From contig NZ_UETC01000002.1 of assembly GCF_900116765.1 (NCBI RefSeq), forward strand, positions 372,001 through 436,000: a stretch of DNA of 64,000 bases, in the 5' to 3' direction. Position numbers and translations under genes: made by a program. Below the pieces are notes generated by a model. That model made no database searches. It was not told the origin of the DNA and worked only from the letters and a program-made list of their open reading frames with translations. Of this stretch, positions 48,002 through 56,748 are shown piece after piece (positions within the stretch are counted from its first letter, which is position 1; each line of letters opens with the position of its first letter). Source of the DNA: Jannaschia seohaensis. GTDB lineage: Bacteria > Pseudomonadota > Alphaproteobacteria > Rhodobacterales > Rhodobacteraceae.

Positions 48002-48390
48002 GCCATATGGCCCGCGTCGAAGGCGCCCGGCAGCAGCTCCGCCACCGTGGTGCGGCGCTCCGCCCCTTCTACCGTGGCCAGTGTCACCGGCACGTCGCCC
48101 GCGCCGAACTCCGCGAGTTTCTGGCGGCAGCCGCCGCAGGGGGGCACGGGGCTCGGCGAGGCGGCGACGACATAGACCTCGGCCAGCTCGCGCGCGCCCG
48201 CCGCGCACATGGCGGCGATCGCTCCGGCTTCGGCGCAGGTGCCTTCGGGATAGGCGACATTCTCCACGTTGCAGCCCGCATAAACCGCGCCGTCCCGCGT
48301 GCGGAGCGCCGCGCCGACCTTGAAGCCGGAATAGGGCGCATGGGCATTCTCGCGCACGGCGAGCGCGGCATCGCGTAAAGGATTGGGCAT
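47998..48390 (-). CDS. cdd: Cytidine deaminase
   Basis: 130-residue tetrameric-type zinc enzyme deaminating (deoxy)cytidine. The zinc ligands are in TCAEAGAIAAM and PCGGCRQKLAEFG; the N-terminus has YSGFKVGAALRT. ATG at 48388-48390. First gene of the cdd-deoA-deoB-add-upp transcript. Confidence 0.95.
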   Translation of the reverse strand: MPNPLRDAALAVRENAHAPYSGFKVGAALRTRDGAVYAGCNVENVAYPEGTCAEAGAIAAMCAAGARELAEVYVVAASPSPVPPCGGCRQKLAEFGAGDVPVTLATVEGAERRTTVAELLPGAFDAGHMA

Positions 48391-48533
48391 GACGGCCTCC
48401 GGGGCTTGGGTCGTGTCCGTGCTAGTCCCGCCGGGCGGGACCGGCAAGGCCCGCGCCTCGCGCATCGGTGAACCGGCTTGATTGGCGTTGCGGGGTCGGG
48501 TCGGGCAGAGCGCCCGTCAAAAGGAGATCTCCC

Positions 48534-49016
48534 ATGGACATCACCCGACGCGCGCTTTTCCTCGGCGGCTTCGTCGCGCTCGCCGGCGGCGCCCTCGCCG
48601 CCGGGGCCGTTCTGCGCCCCCGACAACTGGCCCCCGCACGGGTCTATAGCGAGCGAGGCCTCGCCATCCGCGGCACCGACCCCGTGGCCTATTTCACCGA
48701 AGGCCGCCCCCGGGCGGGCGATCCCTCGATCACCCATTTGTGGACCGGCGCGACCTGGGCCTTCGTGACCGCCGAAAACCGCGACCGTTTCGCCGCCGAG
48801 CCCACCGCCTACGCCCCGCAATATGGCGGGTTCTGCGCTTGGGCTGTGGCGGCCAAGGGCCAGCTCTTCTCCACGCAGCCCGAGAACTGGGCGATCGTGG
48901 ACGGCAAGCTCTACCTGAACTTCAACGACGACGTGCAAGCGACCTGGGATGCGGACCGCGCGGGTTTCATCTCCCTGGGCGACATGCGTTGGCCGGAGAT
49001 CGTCGCGGAGACCTGA
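48534..49016 (+). CDS. YHS-domain protein with Tat-like signal
   Basis: 160 residues. The N-terminus DITRRALFLGGFVALAGG has a twin-Arg-like signal; the YHS domain follows (RGTDPVAYFTEGRPRAGDPS, then YAPQYGGFCAWAVAAKGQ). The family is thought to bind metal through Cys/His; only one Cys is present. AAAAGGAG is 10 bases before the ATG. Divergent from cdd. Envelope location likely. Confidence 0.85.
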   Translation: MDITRRALFLGGFVALAGGALAAGAVLRPRQLAPARVYSERGLAIRGTDPVAYFTEGRPRAGDPSITHLWTGATWAFVTAENRDRFAAEPTAYAPQYGGFCAWAVAAKGQLFSTQPENWAIVDGKLYLNFNDDVQATWDADRAGFISLGDMRWPEIVAET

Positions 49017-49491
49017 CGCGCGAGGCCTGGCCCCACGGCCCGGAGAAATGCGCCGTGGCAGCGCAAAGACCGATCCGCCCTTTGGCGATATGTCTCGTCG
49101 CACCTGTCAATGCGCCCCGCAACGCCTTCAGAACGGCGCGCAAGCCACGGCAGTCATGCCTATCGCCGGCCCTCTGTCAGCCTGTCGTAATCGGGGATGG
49201 TGCCTTGACCCGTATGGCGGCGAACGGCGTCCCTGCCCTGCCCAGCAAGTCCGTCAGCATCTTCGCCCGGCTCGCCCCTGCCCTGCCCGCGTGAGCCAGT
49301 CCTGACGCATGTAACCCGACGGGCGCACACCAATATGGACCTGCGGCAAGAGCCGATCCGGGCACGCCACCCACGGTCCGATCCAAATTCCCCCATCACG
49401 GGTTCGCAAATACTCCGGGGGGATTTTCAAGGGGCCCCGAAGGCCCCTTGAAGCAGGGGGTGCGGGGGACGGAAGTCCCCCGCTTTCCCCA
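49017..49491. other. Gap with two strong hairpins, no gene
   Basis: 475 bases between convergent genes. No coding frame is convincing. Near the end are two hairpins: TCAAGGGGCC (49427-49436) with GGCCCCTTGA (49442-49451), and GCGGGGGAC (49462-49470) with GTCCCCCGC (49475-49483), the second followed by TTTCCCC. They probably end transcription of both genes; the ACTCCGGGGGG sequence beside them resembles a dispersed Rhodobacterales repeat. Confidence 0.6.
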
Positions 49492-50415
49492 TCACAACAT
49501 CAGCTGATAGCTCTCCGGGATCCAGCGGAACCCGTCGCCATTCGCCTCGACATAGCCCATCGCCGGAAACGGCATGTGGTAGCCCAGCATCGGGATCCGC
49601 TCCGCGGCGACCATGCCCAGCACCCGGCGGCGGGTGGCGGCAGCGGCCTCCTTGTCCATATCGAAGCGCACCTCCCAATCGGGATGGGCCAGCGACCAGA
49701 CATAGTGGTTGGTCATGTCCGCCGTGATCAGCAGCGACTTGTCGCCCGAAGACAGCATGTAGCCCATATGGCCCGGCGTATGTCCGGACATGTCCATGGC
49801 GGTGATGCCCGGCGCGATCTCTTCGCCATCGCCGACGAAGCTCATCTTCTCGGCCAGAGGTTGGACATTGCCGGTGAAGCCGTCATTCGGGTTGGCGGCC
49901 CAGTGGTCGTATTCTGCCTGGCCGGTGACGTAGACGGCGTTGGCGAAGGTCGGCGTGCCCTCGTTCATCAGACCGCCGATATGGTCGCCATGCATATGAG
50001 TGATAACCACATGCGTCACGTCGCCCGGCGCGATGCCGGCCTGCTCCAGCGCGGCGGTGATGCCGCCGGCGTTCAGGCCGGTGTCGAACAGGATCGTGTT
50101 TTCGCCGGACTGCACGACCGTGGGCGTGAAGAAGAAGGTCGCGGCATCGGTCGGGATGAAGGCGTTGCGGGACGCTTCGGCGAAGGCCTCCGCCGAGACG
50201 TTCATGCCGAACGTGCCCTGCATGTCGCCCTCGCGCACGGCCGAGCCGGCCAGAAGCGCGGTCGCGGTCATATCCCCCAGCGCGATGCCGCGCGCCTTGG
50301 GCTGGACGGGCCCGGAGGCGTGCCCGCCGGCGCGGGCCACGGAGGCGGGAACGAGGGTCGCGGCGGGAAGCATGGCTCCGGCGGCCAGAGCCGCGCGGCG
50401 GGTCAGAGTCGGCAT
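49492..50415 (-). CDS. MBL-fold metallohydrolase, Tat-exported
   Basis: 307 residues. Twin-Arg-type signal (TRRAALAAGAMLPAATLVPA). Metallo-beta-lactamase fold with the binuclear site motif VVITHMHGDHIGGL, then DMSGHTPGHMGYML and the C-terminal LGYHMPFPAMGYVE. The fold is close to quorum-quenching lactonases and other periplasmic hydrolases in this group; the substrate is unknown. ATG at 50413-50415. Confidence 0.88.
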   Translation of the reverse strand: MPTLTRRAALAAGAMLPAATLVPASVARAGGHASGPVQPKARGIALGDMTATALLAGSAVREGDMQGTFGMNVSAEAFAEASRNAFIPTDAATFFFTPTVVQSGENTILFDTGLNAGGITAALEQAGIAPGDVTHVVITHMHGDHIGGLMNEGTPTFANAVYVTGQAEYDHWAANPNDGFTGNVQPLAEKMSFVGDGEEIAPGITAMDMSGHTPGHMGYMLSSGDKSLLITADMTNHYVWSLAHPDWEVRFDMDKEAAAATRRRVLGMVAAERIPMLGYHMPFPAMGYVEANGDGFRWIPESYQLML

Positions 50416-50551
50416 GTGACATCTCCGTGAAGTGGTCAGATGCGGGGCAAGTAGTCCGCCCATGCCGCTCGCCCAGATCAACTTCTCGCGAGGCGCGGCA
50501 CTGGACACCCCCCCGCCCCGGTGGCAAAGCCGCGCCCAAAGGAGCCCCGAG

Positions 50552-51877
50552 ATGTCCGACACCGTCACCCGCTTCGCCCCCTCGCCCACGGGGCACCTGC
50601 ATGTGGGCAACCTGCGCACGGCGCTGCTCAACTGGATGATCGCCCGCAAGGCCGGCGGCACCTTCATCCTGCGCCTCGACGACACCGACCCGGAGCGGTC
50701 GACCGAGGCCTTCGCCGACGCGATCCGCGAGGATCTGGAATGGCTCGGCCTGACCTGGGACCGGGAGGAGCGGCAATCGGCCCGGCTCGACCGCTATGCC
50801 GCCGCCGCCGACGAGATGCGCGCCCAGGGCCGCCTCTACGAAGCGTTCGAGACCCCGACCGAGCTGGACCTCAAGCGCAAGAAGCAGCTCAACATGGGCA
50901 AGCCGCCGGTCTATGACCGCGCCGCCCTGGCGCTCTCGGACGAGGAAAAGGACCGGCTGCGCGCCGAGCGCGGCGGCCATTGGCGCTTCAAGCTGGATCA
51001 GGAGCGGATCGAGTGGGCGGACGGAATCCTCGGTCCCCTCTCGATCGACGCGGCCTCGGTGTCCGACCCGGTGCTGATCCGGGGCGACGGCCAGGTGCTC
51101 TATACGCTCGCGAGCGTCGTGGACGACACCGAGATGGGCGTGACCCATGTCGTGCGCGGCTCGGATCATGTGACCAACACCGCGACCCAGATCCAGATCA
51201 TGGCGGCGCTGGGCCACGCCCATCCGCGTTTCGCGCATCATTCGCTGCTGACCGGGCCGCAGGGTGAGGCGCTGTCGAAACGGCTCGGCACGCTGTCTTT
51301 GCGCGACCTGCGCGCGCAGGGGGTGGAGCCGATGGCGCTGCTCTCGCTGATGGCGCGGCTGGGCTCGACCCATCCGATCGAGGTTCGCGACACGCCCGAG
51401 GACCTGGCGGCGGGCTTCGACCTGAGCCAGTTCGGCGTCGCCCCGACCAAGTTCAACCCGGCCGATCTGTGGCCGCTGACCGCCACCGTCCTGCAGCGCA
51501 CCCCCTATGCTGCCGTCGCGGCGGAGATCGCCGCGCTGGGCGTCCCCGACGCCGATGCGGAACGGTTCTGGACGGTCGTGCGCGACAACATCTCCAGCCG
51601 CGCCGAGATGGCGGGCTGGTGGAAGGTGATGTCCGAGGGCGCGCAGCCCGAGATCGCCGCCGAGGACGCGGAATTCGTGCGCAGCGCGCTGGCGCTGCTG
51701 CCCGACGGGCCCTGGACCGATGCGACCTGGGGCGAATGGACGGCGGCGGTCAAGCAGGCGACGGGCCGCAAGGGCGCGGGGCTGTTCAAGCCGCTGCGCC
51801 TTGCGATGACCGGATCGCACCAGGGGCCGGACATGGCCTCGCTCATGCCGCTGCTGCGCGCGCGGCCCAAGCTCTAG
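50552..51877 (+). CDS. gltX: Glutamate--tRNA ligase
   Basis: 441-residue class-I synthetase. HIGH-type motif in FAPSPTGHLHVGNLRTALLN, KMSKS-type ALSKRLGTLSLRDL. Alphaproteobacteria often have two GluRS genes that charge tRNA-Glu and tRNA-Gln with different specificity; a second copy would be elsewhere. AAAGGAG lies 9 bases before the ATG at 50552. Confidence 0.95.
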   Translation: MSDTVTRFAPSPTGHLHVGNLRTALLNWMIARKAGGTFILRLDDTDPERSTEAFADAIREDLEWLGLTWDREERQSARLDRYAAAADEMRAQGRLYEAFETPTELDLKRKKQLNMGKPPVYDRAALALSDEEKDRLRAERGGHWRFKLDQERIEWADGILGPLSIDAASVSDPVLIRGDGQVLYTLASVVDDTEMGVTHVVRGSDHVTNTATQIQIMAALGHAHPRFAHHSLLTGPQGEALSKRLGTLSLRDLRAQGVEPMALLSLMARLGSTHPIEVRDTPEDLAAGFDLSQFGVAPTKFNPADLWPLTATVLQRTPYAAVAAEIAALGVPDADAERFWTVVRDNISSRAEMAGWWKVMSEGAQPEIAAEDAEFVRSALALLPDGPWTDATWGEWTAAVKQATGRKGAGLFKPLRLAMTGSHQGPDMASLMPLLRARPKL

Positions 51878-52030
51878 GTCCGGGTGGCTGGACCGCCGCG
51901 CGCGGTCCGGCGGCGCCTCGGGCCAGTTCGTGCGCTCCCGAACGGTCACCCTTGCGTGACGCGGCATCCACCGCCCTTGCCCGACGAGGGGATGGCGGCG
52001 CAGATGAGGGCCAACCGAAAGGACCCCCGG

Positions 52031-53260
52031 ATGCCGACCGAACGCTTTACCTTCACGGGCCATGATGGCGGCCAACTGGCCGCGCGGCTCGACCTGCCCG
52101 ACGGACACATCTCCGCGACCGCGCTGCTGGCGCACTGCTTCACCTGCGGCAAGGACATCCCCGCCGCCCGCCGGATCGCCGCCCGCCTCGCCGCCATGGG
52201 GATCGCGGTGCTGCGCTTCGACTTCACCGGGCTGGGCCATTCGGAGGGGGAGTTCGAGAACACCTCCTTCACCTCCAATGTGGCCGACCTGAAGGCCGCC
52301 GCGGCGGCCCTGGCCGGGCGCGGCTTGGCCCCGCAGATCCTCATCGGCCACTCGCTGGGCGGCGCGGCCGTCCTGCGCGCCGCGCCCGAGATCGACAGCC
52401 TGAAGGCGGTCGTCACCATCGGCGCGCCCTTCGACCCCGCCCATGTCACGCATAATTTCGGCGGCGCGCTCGAGGAAATCGCGGAGAAGGGGGCGGCCGA
52501 GGTCAAGCTGGGCGGGCGCATCCTGCGCATCGGGCGGAGCTTCGTCGAGGACGTGTCCGATCAGCGTCTCGCGCCGGCCATCGCGGGCCTGGGCCGCGCG
52601 CTGCTCGTCCTGCACGCGCCGCGCGACGAGGTGGTCGGCATCGAGAACGCCACGCAGATCTTCACCGCCGCCAAGCATCCCAAGAGCTTCGTCACCCTCG
52701 ACGATGCCGACCATCTGATCACCCGCGCCGCCGATGCCGACTACGCCGCCGACGTGATCGGCGCCTGGGTGACGCGCTACGTGAAGATCACGCGCCCCGC
52801 CCCGCCCATCGGCGCGCCCGAAGGCGTCACCCGCGTCTCCGAGACCGATCCGAACGGCTTCGCGCAGGATGTGGTGGCGGGCGGCGTCCACCATGCCAAG
52901 GCAGACGAGCCGGCCGCCTATGGCGGCACCAATCTCGGCATGACGCCCTACCAGTTCCTCGCGGCCTCCCTGGGCGCCTGCACCTCGATGACCCTGCGCA
53001 TGTATGCGCGACGCAAGAACTGGCCCCTGCGCCATGTTTCGGTCGACGTCTCCCACGACCGGATGCATGCGCAGGACGCCCCGTCGGCCTCGGAGCGGAT
53101 CGACCGTTTCCGCCGGCGGATCTCGCTGCTGGGGCCGCTCGACGAGGCGCAGCGCGCGCGTCTGCTGGAGATCGCCGACCGCTGTCCGGTGCACCGCACC
53201 CTGGAGACGGGTGCCCATGTCGAGACCGAGTTGGTCGCCCCCGAACCGCAGCCGGCCTAG
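52031..53260 (+). CDS. Bifunctional alpha/beta hydrolase-OsmC fusion
   Basis: 409 residues. The N-terminal hydrolase (about 1-255) has nucleophile elbow LIGHSLGGAAV and a catalytic Asp/His region (LDDADHLITRAADA). The C-terminal OsmC domain (about 270-405) has the two redox cysteines in LGACTSMTLRMYARRKNWP and ADRCPVHRTLE. OsmC reduces organic hydroperoxides; the fused hydrolase may release the substrate from an ester. The fusion is known in several bacteria. Confidence 0.92.
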   Translation: MPTERFTFTGHDGGQLAARLDLPDGHISATALLAHCFTCGKDIPAARRIAARLAAMGIAVLRFDFTGLGHSEGEFENTSFTSNVADLKAAAAALAGRGLAPQILIGHSLGGAAVLRAAPEIDSLKAVVTIGAPFDPAHVTHNFGGALEEIAEKGAAEVKLGGRILRIGRSFVEDVSDQRLAPAIAGLGRALLVLHAPRDEVVGIENATQIFTAAKHPKSFVTLDDADHLITRAADADYAADVIGAWVTRYVKITRPAPPIGAPEGVTRVSETDPNGFAQDVVAGGVHHAKADEPAAYGGTNLGMTPYQFLAASLGACTSMTLRMYARRKNWPLRHVSVDVSHDRMHAQDAPSASERIDRFRRRISLLGPLDEAQRARLLEIADRCPVHRTLETGAHVETELVAPEPQPA

Positions 53261-54705
53261 GGCAGTGCCCGAAGCGCCGCGCGGAGCTCGCCCAACCGGC
53301 CCAGGCAGACCTTTGCGGCGATCCCGCTAGCGGTGACGTCCCGGGCGCGGCTGAGGTCCAGGAGACGCGCGGAGGCCTCCTGGAGGGGGATCGCGCCAAT
53401 CGTTCCCCCGAGCGACAGCAGGACATGACTCTGGGCGTGCATCCCGTCGAGATCACCGGCCGTCAGCGCTTGGCCCAGGGCGGTATCGGCGGCATCCAGG
53501 TCATCGATCAGCCGGGCGAAGAGCGTCGTCCCCTCCTCCCCCGCGAGGCCCATCAGCTCGGTCAGCAGCTCGCGATTGAACGGCGGCGCCATTGCGGGCG
53601 TCCAATCGGACAAGTCCGGCGCACCAGAAAGAAAACCGGCGAGCACGCGGCCGAAAACGTCGAGTTCGGGTAACGGCTTGGCCAAGATTCCATCGGCGCC
53701 CGCGTCGCGAATCTCGTCCTCGACCTGGGATCCGGGATGCGCCGTCATCGCGATAATCCGCATCGGCGGCGCGATCCCGCGGTCCTGCCGTCTCCTCACC
53801 GAACGAATGACGTCCAATCCGCCCAGCCGCGGCATTTCCAGATCGATCAGGGCCAAGTCGAAGCGCTCCCGCGAGAACAGATTGAGCGCGTCGATCCCAT
53901 CGCGTGCGCCTTCGCACTCCATGCCCAACCGCGCGAGCATCGCCGCCGTCAGCGTCCGCGTCGTGCCGCTGTCATCCGCGACCAGAACGCGCCGGCCGGT
54001 GAGATCGACGGCGCCGCCGCCCTGTTCCGGGGCCTTCCAGACATGCGCAGGAATGGTCACCACCACCTGCGCCCCGCCATCGGGCAGGTTCCGAAGCGTC
54101 ATCTCGCCGGACAGCTCCGCGACATGGAAGCGGGCGATCCGCAGCCCCATGCCGGCGCCGTCCGGCTCACTGGCCCCGGTCGGGGCCCCAGGGGCGCCGC
54201 GCGAGAGAACCTCAGGCGGAAATCCGGGGCCGTCATCGCAGACCGAGATCGACAGGCTGCCATCCTCCGCGGCCTCCGCCCGCAGCTCGACCGAGCCGCC
54301 ATCGGCATAGCGCATGGCATTGCCCATGAGGTTCGCCACGATCCGTCTGAGCCTGAGCCCGTCCAGCCGGACGAGATTGGGCAAACCGGGGCCGCGGATC
54401 AGCTTGACCTCCGTTTCGATCGGCCGGCCAACGGCCTGCCAGCGGCGCAGTTCATCGAGCAGGAAGCGGTCGAGCTCCAACGCCCCGAACGCTTCCAGCG
54501 GCCGGGGGGCATCGCCCAGCAGTTCTTCGACCAGGCGCGCTATCAATTCGGCGGCGACGCGCACGCGGGTGCATTGCTCACGCGCCGGGGCGGGCAGCGA
54601 CGCCGTGTCGACCAGACGCAAGCCGCCGATCACATCGGCGACGGCGGCGCGAATATCATGGGCCAGGAAGTCACGTCGGCCGGACGAGTCTTCCGGGCGC
54701 CCCAT
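53257..54705 (-). CDS. Soluble hybrid histidine kinase (HisKA-HATPase-REC-Hpt)
   Basis: 482 residues with no membrane helix and no sensor domain. Phosphoacceptor H16 in FLAHDIRAAVAD, N-box N125/N129 (RIVANLMGNAMRYA), G-boxes CDDGPGF and DGAGMGLRIA. The receiver (239-350) has D244/D245, phosphoacceptor D288 (ALIDLEMP) and K343 (LAKP). An Hpt domain follows with H427 (QSHVLLSLGG). The start lies three bases after the prpE stop, so the genes are coupled. It shares a CTAG double stop with the convergent fusion gene. Confidence 0.87.
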   Translation of the reverse strand: MGRPEDSSGRRDFLAHDIRAAVADVIGGLRLVDTASLPAPAREQCTRVRVAAELIARLVEELLGDAPRPLEAFGALELDRFLLDELRRWQAVGRPIETEVKLIRGPGLPNLVRLDGLRLRRIVANLMGNAMRYADGGSVELRAEAAEDGSLSISVCDDGPGFPPEVLSRGAPGAPTGASEPDGAGMGLRIARFHVAELSGEMTLRNLPDGGAQVVVTIPAHVWKAPEQGGGAVDLTGRRVLVADDSGTTRTLTAAMLARLGMECEGARDGIDALNLFSRERFDLALIDLEMPRLGGLDVIRSVRRRQDRGIAPPMRIIAMTAHPGSQVEDEIRDAGADGILAKPLPELDVFGRVLAGFLSGAPDLSDWTPAMAPPFNRELLTELMGLAGEEGTTLFARLIDDLDAADTALGQALTAGDLDGMHAQSHVLLSLGGTIGAIPLQEASARLLDLSRARDVTASGIAAKVCLGRLGELRAALRALP

Positions 54706-54708
54706 CTG

Positions 54709-56601
54709 TCAGTCCCTGGCCGGATAGCCGAGCGAGGCGGCCGCCGTCTCGATCTCGGCCATGATCCCTGGATCGTCGATGGTTGCAGGCATCTTCCACT
54801 CCGCTCCGTCGGCGATCTGGGCCATGACCTTACGCAGGATCTTTCCCGACCGGGTCTTGGGCAGCCGGTCCACGACCACGGCCAGCTTGAAGGCCGCGAC
54901 GGGGCCGATCTTTTCGCGCACCAGGGCCACGGCCTCCCGCGCGATCTCCTCGTGGGGCCGGTCGACGCCTGCGGTGAGGCACAAGAACCCCATCGGCAAC
55001 TGTCCCTTGAGCGGATCGGCCACGCCGATGACGGCGCATTCGGCGACATCCGGGTGGCTGGCCAGAACCTCTTCCATGGCGCCGGTCGACAGGCGATGGC
55101 CCGCCACGTTGATGACGTCATCGGTGCGGGCCATGATCCAGAGATAGCCGTCCTCGTCCAGCATCCCGGCATCGCCGGTCTCGTAATAGCCGGGGAAGGT
55201 CTCCAGGTAGGACTTCTTAAACCGCGCCTCGGCCTGCCACAGGCCCGGCAGCGTGCCGGGGGGCAGCGGCAGCTTGACCGCGATGGCGCCCAGCGTCCCC
55301 GGCGCGACCGGGTGGCCGCCATCGTCCAGTACTTGCACGTCGTAGCCCGGCATCGGCACGGAGGGAGAGCCCAGCTTGCCCGGCAGATGCTCCAGCCCGA
55401 TCGGGTTGGCGGCGATCGCCCAGCCGGTCTCGGTCTGCCACCAATGGTCGATGACGGGCACGCCGGCGACGCGGCCGATCCACTCCACGGTATCGGGGTC
55501 GGCTCGCTCCCCGGCGAGGAAGATGGCCCGCAGATTGGAGATGTCGTGCCCCTCCATCTGCAGCGCCTTCGGATCCTCCCGCTTGACCGCCCGGAAGGCG
55601 GTGGGGGCGGTGAAGAAAACCCGCACGTCATGGTCGGCGATCACCCGCCAGAAGGCGGAGGCGTCGGGCGTGCCGACCGGCTTGCCCTCGTAGACGATGG
55701 TGGTGCAGCCATGGATGAGCGGCGCGTAGCAGATGTAGCTGTGCCCCACGACCCAGCCCACATCCGACGCGGCCCAATAGGCTTCGCCCGGCCGGACGCC
55801 GTAGACATTGGTCATCGACCAGTCCAGCGCCACCAGATGCCCGCCGGTGGCGCGGACCACGCCTTTGGGCGCGCCGGTCGTGCCGGAGGTGTAGAGGATA
55901 TAGGCCGGATGGTCGCCGTGCACGGGGACGCAAGCATGCGGCTCGGCCGCCGCGACCGCCTCGGCCCAATCGACGTCGCGCGGGCCCAGCGGCGCGTCGA
56001 TCCCGTCCCGGGCGAGGACTATGCAGACATCCGGCTTGTGGCTGGCGAGGTCGATGGCCGCGTCCAGCAGCGGCTTGTAGGGCACCACGCGGGAGGGCTC
56101 GATCCCGCCGGCACCGGCCAGCACGGCCTTGGGCTTGGCGTCGTCGATGCGCACCGCCAATTCGGCGGCGGCGAACCCGCCGAACACCACGGAATGGATT
56201 GCTCCGATGCGCGCGCAGGCTAGCATCGCCTCCAGCGCCTCCGGCACCATGGGCATGTAGATCACGACCCGGTCGCCCACCGTGACGCCCCGCGCGGCCA
56301 AAGCCCCCGCGAGACGCGCCACCCGGTCCTGAAGCTCGCCATAGGTGATGCGCGTGATTGAGCCGGTGACGGGGCTGTCATGAACGATGGCGATCCTGTC
56401 GCCATGGCCGGCAGCGACGTGACGATCAATCGCGTTGTGACAGGCGTTCACCATCCCGTCGGCGAACCACTCGGGCACCGGCCCGCCTTGGTCGTGCAGT
56501 GCCTTCGACGGGGGCGTGTCCCAGTCGATGGCTTGTGCCGCCTCCATCCAGAACCCCTCGGGATCGGTCTTCGCCCGGTCCCATTCCGACTGCCAGCCCA
56601 T
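54709..56601 (-). CDS. prpE: Propionate--CoA ligase
   Basis: 630-residue adenylate-forming enzyme that activates propionate (and weakly acetate) with CoA. It follows PrpE rather than Acs: N-terminus FWMEAAQAIDWDTPPSKALH, the site IDHWWQTETGWAIAANPIG and length (628-630 against about 650). AMP-site motif YILYTSGTTGAPKGVVR; acetylation-site lysine region PKTRSGKILRKVM. Acs activity is the alternative. Confidence 0.9.
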   Translation of the reverse strand: MGWQSEWDRAKTDPEGFWMEAAQAIDWDTPPSKALHDQGGPVPEWFADGMVNACHNAIDRHVAAGHGDRIAIVHDSPVTGSITRITYGELQDRVARLAGALAARGVTVGDRVVIYMPMVPEALEAMLACARIGAIHSVVFGGFAAAELAVRIDDAKPKAVLAGAGGIEPSRVVPYKPLLDAAIDLASHKPDVCIVLARDGIDAPLGPRDVDWAEAVAAAEPHACVPVHGDHPAYILYTSGTTGAPKGVVRATGGHLVALDWSMTNVYGVRPGEAYWAASDVGWVVGHSYICYAPLIHGCTTIVYEGKPVGTPDASAFWRVIADHDVRVFFTAPTAFRAVKREDPKALQMEGHDISNLRAIFLAGERADPDTVEWIGRVAGVPVIDHWWQTETGWAIAANPIGLEHLPGKLGSPSVPMPGYDVQVLDDGGHPVAPGTLGAIAVKLPLPPGTLPGLWQAEARFKKSYLETFPGYYETGDAGMLDEDGYLWIMARTDDVINVAGHRLSTGAMEEVLASHPDVAECAVIGVADPLKGQLPMGFLCLTAGVDRPHEEIAREAVALVREKIGPVAAFKLAVVVDRLPKTRSGKILRKVMAQIADGAEWKMPATIDDPGIMAEIETAAASLGYPARD

Positions 56602-56748
56602 CGTCGCCCCTCCGTCGCGTGCTCAGGCAACATCTAGGCCCGCGCCGAACGAGGGCGCAAGTCGCCGAAATCCAGGGCCTTCCCCTCACCGCATTGCCAA
56701 TCCCCGCTTCCTGCGGCAGGAGGATGGCCCTGGATCCTGGACCCCGAC

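Noticed and set aside
49883-53218. 1111-residue minus-strand frame covering gltX and the fusion gene
   Set aside because: Produced by high GC at third positions; it crosses two genes with strong matches on the other strand.
54709-56601. Acetyl-CoA synthetase (acs)
   Set aside because: IDHWWQTETGW and the 630-residue length fit PrpE better than Acs.
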